Below, in pieces: positions 59,336-64,000 of a stretch of 64,000 nucleotides of DNA; position 1 is the first letter of the stretch, and each line of letters starts with the position of its first letter. A program made the translations under genes and the position numbers. The notes under the pieces are model-generated. The model made no database searches. It was not told the origin of the DNA and saw nothing but the letters and a program-made list of their open reading frames with translations. Source of the stretch: Cryptomeria japonica. Its lineage: Eukaryota > Streptophyta > Pinopsida > Cupressales > Cupressaceae. The stretch is from contig NC_081406.1 in the NCBI RefSeq assembly GCF_030272615.1, forward strand, positions 474,112,900 to 474,176,899. The letters are read 5' to 3'.

Positions 59336-60365
59336 CTAAATTTAGCCCCCACTCTAGCGAGGGGTGAACTCACAAATCTAGTTCCCACTTTTTGGTACAT
59401 CCTGATTTTTGCTAAAATCATACATTTTTTGGAAAATATAATTATTTAATCTTTAAGAGGTCCCATTTGAAGTAATTAATTGAAGAGAGTTAGATCAAAG
59501 GCTCTTAGATCAAAAATTCTTGGATAGAACCTCTCTACTTCTAAATCATACTTGCAATGGAGTCTCCTTTGCATCTATCAAATGTTGATAAAAAAACCAA
59601 TTTTACATTAGCTTTTGAGGGGTCAAACGAATTTATTTAGAAGTTTTGTTTTCTTGAGGATTTAGTCCTTATTATAAGCTTTCCAAATAGTATAATTTTT
59701 AATATATTTAAGTTTATTAATATATTTTTATTTTATTTTTTATGAATGTAGGTTTTTCACCGAACATGAACTTCTTTGTTCAATGCATTGGGAAAAATAA
59801 CAAACTAATTCAAAAAAATTCTGAAAAATATCTATGCCCTAGGTATTGATGTCTTCTTTCTAACAAAAAAAATAAAACTTAATTTTGATATATATAGAGC
59901 AAGTTATGTGTTCAAACGTACACCTATATCTAAATTATAATTAGTCGGACTTCAAAACTTAATAAAATAAAAAATATTCAACATATCACTATCAAACCAA
60001 CTGCATGCCCTGGGTATTGATGTTACAAACCAAAATTTAAAAGAGATAAGTTTTTATCATTTATAGAAAAAAATTTATACGTTTCGGGATGCACATCACT
60101 CTTAAAAAATGTTGTTTCCTGTAAAAAACTACTTTTGAGGGAGATGGAAAAATCAATAAAATTTTATTCAAAAAAATTTGAAAAAAATATATTTAGAATC
60201 TACAAAAAGGATGTTACAAATCACTAGTTTACATCATCTTCAAATTCTTAACGATTTAAAAGTTATAGGTGTCGGAAAGTGAAGGTTTTTTGCAAAATGT
60301 TCATCTAAGTGTCAAAGTTGGTCAAAAAGTGGGAACCAGTATTGTGAGTTCACCCCGAGAGTATG
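59336..60365. repeat. Segment bounded by about 34 bp inverted repeats
   Basis: 59361-59393 ('ggggtgaactcacaaatcta...') is the near reverse complement of about 60325-60356, differing at a few bases. The similarity extends outward a little ('cactct.gcg' versus 'cgagagta'). The 0.9 kb between them is AT-rich without a gene. It could be the leftover of a foldback element, or two ends of a rearranged retroelement interior. Confidence 0.6.
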
Positions 60366-60783
60366 AGCTTACCCAAATACTCACGGTAAAGTAGATAAAA
60401 AAGATGAGGAATGCAGAGCAATATCACAAGGAGTATAAGATATCACTAATCTCGAGGAACCAAGCCCCCAATCTTAGGATCTCAACACACTCAAAAATAT
60501 GCAAGGGCACAAAAAATAAGACAAATAAAAATTCAATCAAAGACAAGAACAAGAAAAGGCAAAGACGCAAAGACACACAAGACACAAAAGCTAAAGACCA
60601 AAAAAAAGACTTCTAGTCAACTAGCCAAAGAGACCTTAATATCAAAATGTCTCAACAACTAATATCATTCTTGAAAAATATCATCCCATGAACACAAGTG
60701 ATCACATAAAAGAGCAAAGCAACATCATCCATGAACTATCAATAGAAAACCTATGAGTTCATGAGAAGAAGAAGAGAGAGCAT
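60366..60783. other. A-rich DNA, no recognised gene
   Basis: A-rich sequence with a 70-codon Lys-rich chance frame at 60404-60616. No domain is recognised. Confidence 0.4.
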
Positions 60784-61923
60784 TGTTAGGAACCGGGAAG
60801 GACAACTGAGAGGGGGGGGGTGAATCAGTTGTGAACTAGTTGTCAATAAATTATAACCCAAAACAAATTAATCCAACCTGAAGCTTAGTGCCGATAAAAC
60901 AAACTTTAATGTCGGTAAAATAGATTAACAATTATAGCAGTACCAATATAACTTAATGCATGAAATAGAAAGAGAAACAACATCCACAACACATGACACA
61001 TAGATTTTGACATGGAAACCCTATAAGGGGAAAAACCATGGTGGGAAACCTTACCCATAATTAGATGATACTACTATAGATAATAAGTGTATACAAATGG
61101 GTCTGCACATGCAGAAAGGCCAACCGCCTAGAGCTCACTGCTCAATCACAAAATAGGAATCACACTGACTATAATTGAATGGTTAAATCCAATAACAATG
61201 TACTGCTTCAGAATAGCATCTGCAATGCTAGATTCAGTACCGATTTAAGCTCTGAACATGAGTGCCAAACACCTTCATAACCTTCCTTCAACCTTCACAT
61301 AATGTCTGTGTGATTCACACAAGGATCTACTTATTTTCACTCTTCAATATTCGCACACACTCATAATGATGATCTTCAATAAGATCTTACAATCATTTAT
61401 ACAAAACCTAAGAACAAATATTAAGGTCGGCTCACTTAAGATATTATAATTAAACCAATTACAAATAAGTCTTGATGCAATACAATATGTCAACTCAATA
61501 GATTTACATATTATCCAATCAATAAACCATTTCCAAAACGTGTCGTGCTGATCTGGAATAGATATCATGTACCAGTCCATAACCTAGACCTATATGTCGG
61601 TAAAGGCAAATATGCGAACTCGATTAGACCAATAAGAAAAACACCAAATCCAAACATCCAATCCATGTCTTCGACATAACCAAATGATCTCCAGATGATA
61701 ACAAGTTATCATCACTGTCGGTGAATAATATAACCTGTCGGTGAACATATACCGATGACTGTGCATAAGCCAATATCCATGTCGGGACCACAATGTGCAG
61801 GTTCAATAATAAACCAATATAACCATAGTGCCAAATCAACAATGTAGACCTCCAAGGAGACAAGTGTTGACATCAATAACAAAACCAATGCAACACATGA
61901 TGAAGTCATCCATAATACCAACA
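60784..61923 (-). repeat. 3' LTR of a Ty1-copia element
   Basis: On the minus strand it starts TGTTGGTATTATGG at 61923, just after a purine-rich tract (ATGCCAAAGGGGTAGAT, plus 61925-61941), and ends CCTAACA at 60784. The plus-strand end word 'gagaggggggggtgaatcag' is common at plant LTR ends. A 255 bp piece of this LTR (61447-61700) recurs at 63746-64000. Confidence 0.7.
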
Positions 61924-62137
61924 ATCTACCCCTTTGGCATTGATGGCAACACTAGATGGAAAAACATCTAAGTGCCAAAAATAGAATGCCAAAAACCAAC
62001 AATCTCCAAAGATAGAACAATACAAAGTTTTGTACCAAAAATACATCTCTCCCAAGTATAATGTGTTTCCATAGATATCTCTCCCCCTTTGACATCAAAT
62101 GCCAAAGCAATTAAGAATCAAAACACGACATACAACT
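61924..62137 (-). other. 3' internal region of the copia element, left part
   Basis: Non-coding sequence between RNase H and the polypurine tract, separated from the rest of the element (63563 onward) by the solo LTR. The flank CAACT at 62133-62137 is the TSD of that solo LTR. Confidence 0.6.
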
Positions 62138-63557
62138 TGTATGCGGGAAAAGCGGGGCGATGAAACTTAAAATGTGAAAATTAAAGCTCAAAGAGGCATG
62201 TCCACACATCCACAGGACTTCTTGGTGCAAGTTATGGAGTCATGAAGAATGACTCAACTTCCCAAGGATGGTTCCATGGTTCTCTATCTCACAAGGTCCC
62301 TCAAGTCAATGCCTTTGCTCTCAGATCATTGAGCAAAGTGGCTGAGGGATGACAAATGCAAGAACGAGGGATGCTTATGATTGATTTAGTTATGAAAATG
62401 CATCCTATCTATGCATGATTCTACAAATGCAATAAACTGGATTATAAGATGATAATATTAGTAGAAATACTATCCTAACATGATATACTAGTTTATGAAT
62501 TAAGCTAATGATAAAGGAAATAGTCTAAAATGCTTATTAGATTTATTCCTATAACAAAGAGAAGCTAGATGTGTTAATAAAATTGAGCATAAATGAGATA
62601 CTAAAGCTTGCATGGATCCTTAAAATGGAGGAATGAGAGCTCTATTTATAGTGAAAATGGGGCAATGGATGGTCAGGATTGAAAGAGTTAATCAAGGGTC
62701 AAGTTTGAAAGTTGTCAATCCATGTTTTCAATTTTCACCAATGAAATGGTGACAATTGTCAACATAAGGCTAGTTGAGAGGAGATGTAAGAAGCATTAAA
62801 TGCTTGAGAAGACCTCATGGTTACCCTAGGAGGTAAGGGTTAAGGTTAGGTTAGGGTTATCCATTGGATAAAGCTTTTACCCAAGGGGTAAACTCTTGTG
62901 CAAAGGTTAAAGGAATAACCATGGTCAAAGCAATAAATGCTTGATGAGACCCTTGGGTTAGATGGAGGTTAAGTTAGGCAAAAAGTCTCTAACCATGCCA
63001 CTAAGGTTTAGTTAACCATTAATGGTTTGAAGACTTTGGGGGCAAATTTGTAAGAGTCCTTCCAAATTTGGGGGCATTCAACAAGGCTTTAATGCCTTTT
63101 GAAGACTTTACTCCAAATTTGAGAAGTGACCTCCTCAAATTTAGGGAAAGGGGATAATGGATGGGTTTAGGTTAATTGATTAGGATTAGATGGATTCTAG
63201 AAGAAATTAGGAATAGGGTTAGGAGGCAAGTGGGAGATGTAGGAAAATGCAAGTGAGTGAGGGAAAATAGAATTAATTAAAATAAATTAATTTATTTCAA
63301 TTTGGTTGCAAGTTGGAGATTTAAATAAATTAGATTTATTTAATTGGGGTAAACTATTTAATTAAATGTGAATTTAACTAAAAGTAAATAGAAGGGTTTT
63401 AATTAAATAAAATGATTTATTCAATTAAATGATGCAAAAAGGGCTTAAGTGAATTTAACTAAATAAATTGAATAATTTACTTAATTAAATAGAGGAATGA
63501 GAATAAAATGAACATTAAATATTGATTTAGGAATATGGTCATTTTTATACGTCTACA
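62138..63557 (-). mobile_element. Solo LTR (Ty3-like), inserted in the copia element
   Basis: Minus-strand TGTAGACGTATAAAA at 63557 to ..CCCGCATACA at 62138, 1,420 bp, flanked by CAACT on both sides (62133-62137 and 63558-63562). It contains a TATA box (plus 62643-62650) and several blocks shared with the Ty3 3' LTR at 54508: the AT-rich start, 'accatggtcaaagcaataaatg', 'ttatccattggataaa' and 'ctctatttatag'. One LTR with a perfect TSD and no internal sequence is the product of LTR-LTR recombination. Confidence 0.85.
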
Positions 63558-63562
63558 CAACT

Positions 63563-63745
63563 AACTACTCCCCCTGAGCAGTAGCTCTCCTTCATCAAAG
63601 CCAGAAAAAGATTTGTTTATGTTAGTCCCTGCTGGTTTGATGCCAATCTTCATCATTCAAGTCTCTGTCGGTGGGGAAATTACCCCAAGTTGCTCTATGA
63701 GATATTCAAATGTTTCCTTAGGCAAAGGCTTTGTAAAGATATATG
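63563..63745 (-). pseudogene. C-terminal end of copia RNase H
   Basis: On the minus strand 63745-63660 reads AYIFTKPLPKETFEYLIEQLG, a close match to the ADIFTK.LP...F..L...LG ending of plant copia pol. A stop follows shortly after. Upstream (beyond 63745), where the rest of RNase H should lie, LTR sequence appears instead. The element therefore lost nearly all of its coding region. Confidence 0.8.
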
Positions 63746-64000
63746 CAATTAAATTAATTACAAATAAGTCTTGATGCGATACAAAATGTCGTCTCAATAT
63801 ATTTACATATTATCCAATCAATAAACCATTTCCAAAACGTGTCGTGCTGATCTGGAATAGATATCATGTACTAGTCCATAACCTAGACCTATCCGTCGGT
63901 AAAGGCAAATATGTGAACTTAATTAAACCAATAAGAAAAATACCAAATCCAAACATCCAATCCATGTCTTCAACATAAGCAAATGATCTCTAGATGATAA
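63746..64000 (-). repeat. Truncated 5' LTR of the same copia element
   Basis: Nearly identical, with about a dozen differences, to 61447-61700 of the 3' LTR and in the same orientation. On the minus strand the LTR runs in from outside the window and stops at 63746, where it joins the RNase H end. The join lies in a region of shared bases ('agatat' and 'aattaaa'). Confidence 0.8.

Overview
The window looks like nuclear DNA of a seed plant with a large, repeat-filled genome. A gymnosperm, most likely a conifer, is my best guess. Three things support this: a plant-type RZ-1 RNA-binding gene split by a 10.7 kb intron full of transposons; LINE, Ty1-copia, Ty3, hAT and solo-LTR debris in nearly every kilobase; and a Penelope-like retroelement with a GIY-YIG endonuclease, a class whose best-known land-plant members are the conifer 'Dryad' elements. 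The species is inferred, not shown.

Layout. 490-7012 (minus): a nearly full-length L1-type LINE with a few stops. 7013-15918: AT-rich DNA, a 0.7 kb tandem duplication with a 21-22 bp minisatellite, and two related LTRs facing tail to tail. 15919-18498 (minus): a 5'-truncated Penelope-like element whose RT and GIY-YIG reading frame has a single internal stop, followed by a purine-rich tract and a hammerhead-ribozyme-like motif. 18600-25666: decayed copia gag and LINE ORF1 pieces in AT-rich DNA. 25672-30200 (plus): a non-autonomous Ty1-copia element with both LTRs, a target-site duplication (TSD), a PBS, and only gag-protease. 34901-46554 (minus): the only host gene I can support, an RZ-1B/C-like RRM plus CCHC protein of 256 residues, with two coding exons and a short 5' UTR intron. 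Its large intron holds a LINE tail, a Ty3 integrase fragment, a dead hAT transposase and an 876 bp tandem duplication.

48650-56275: degenerate telomere-like repeats that switch from the G-rich to the C-rich strand, interrupted by an internally deleted Tat-like Ty3 element (49662-55992, TSD CTAAC). 56330-57876 (minus): a LINE 3' half with RNase H. 57877-60365 (minus): a 3' LTR, its polypurine tract and an inverted-repeat segment. 60784-64000 (minus): a copia element reduced to 3' LTR, the last codons of RNase H and a truncated 5' LTR, itself interrupted by a solo LTR (TSD CAACT).

The mobile elements are mostly dead, and their nesting gives relative ages. The RZ-1 gene appears intact: its splice sites join in phase across the RRM. 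No CRISPR array, tRNA or rRNA gene was seen. Element boundaries rest on LTR ends, TSDs and polypurine tracts read by eye. Stretches called 'no gene' were checked only by reading.
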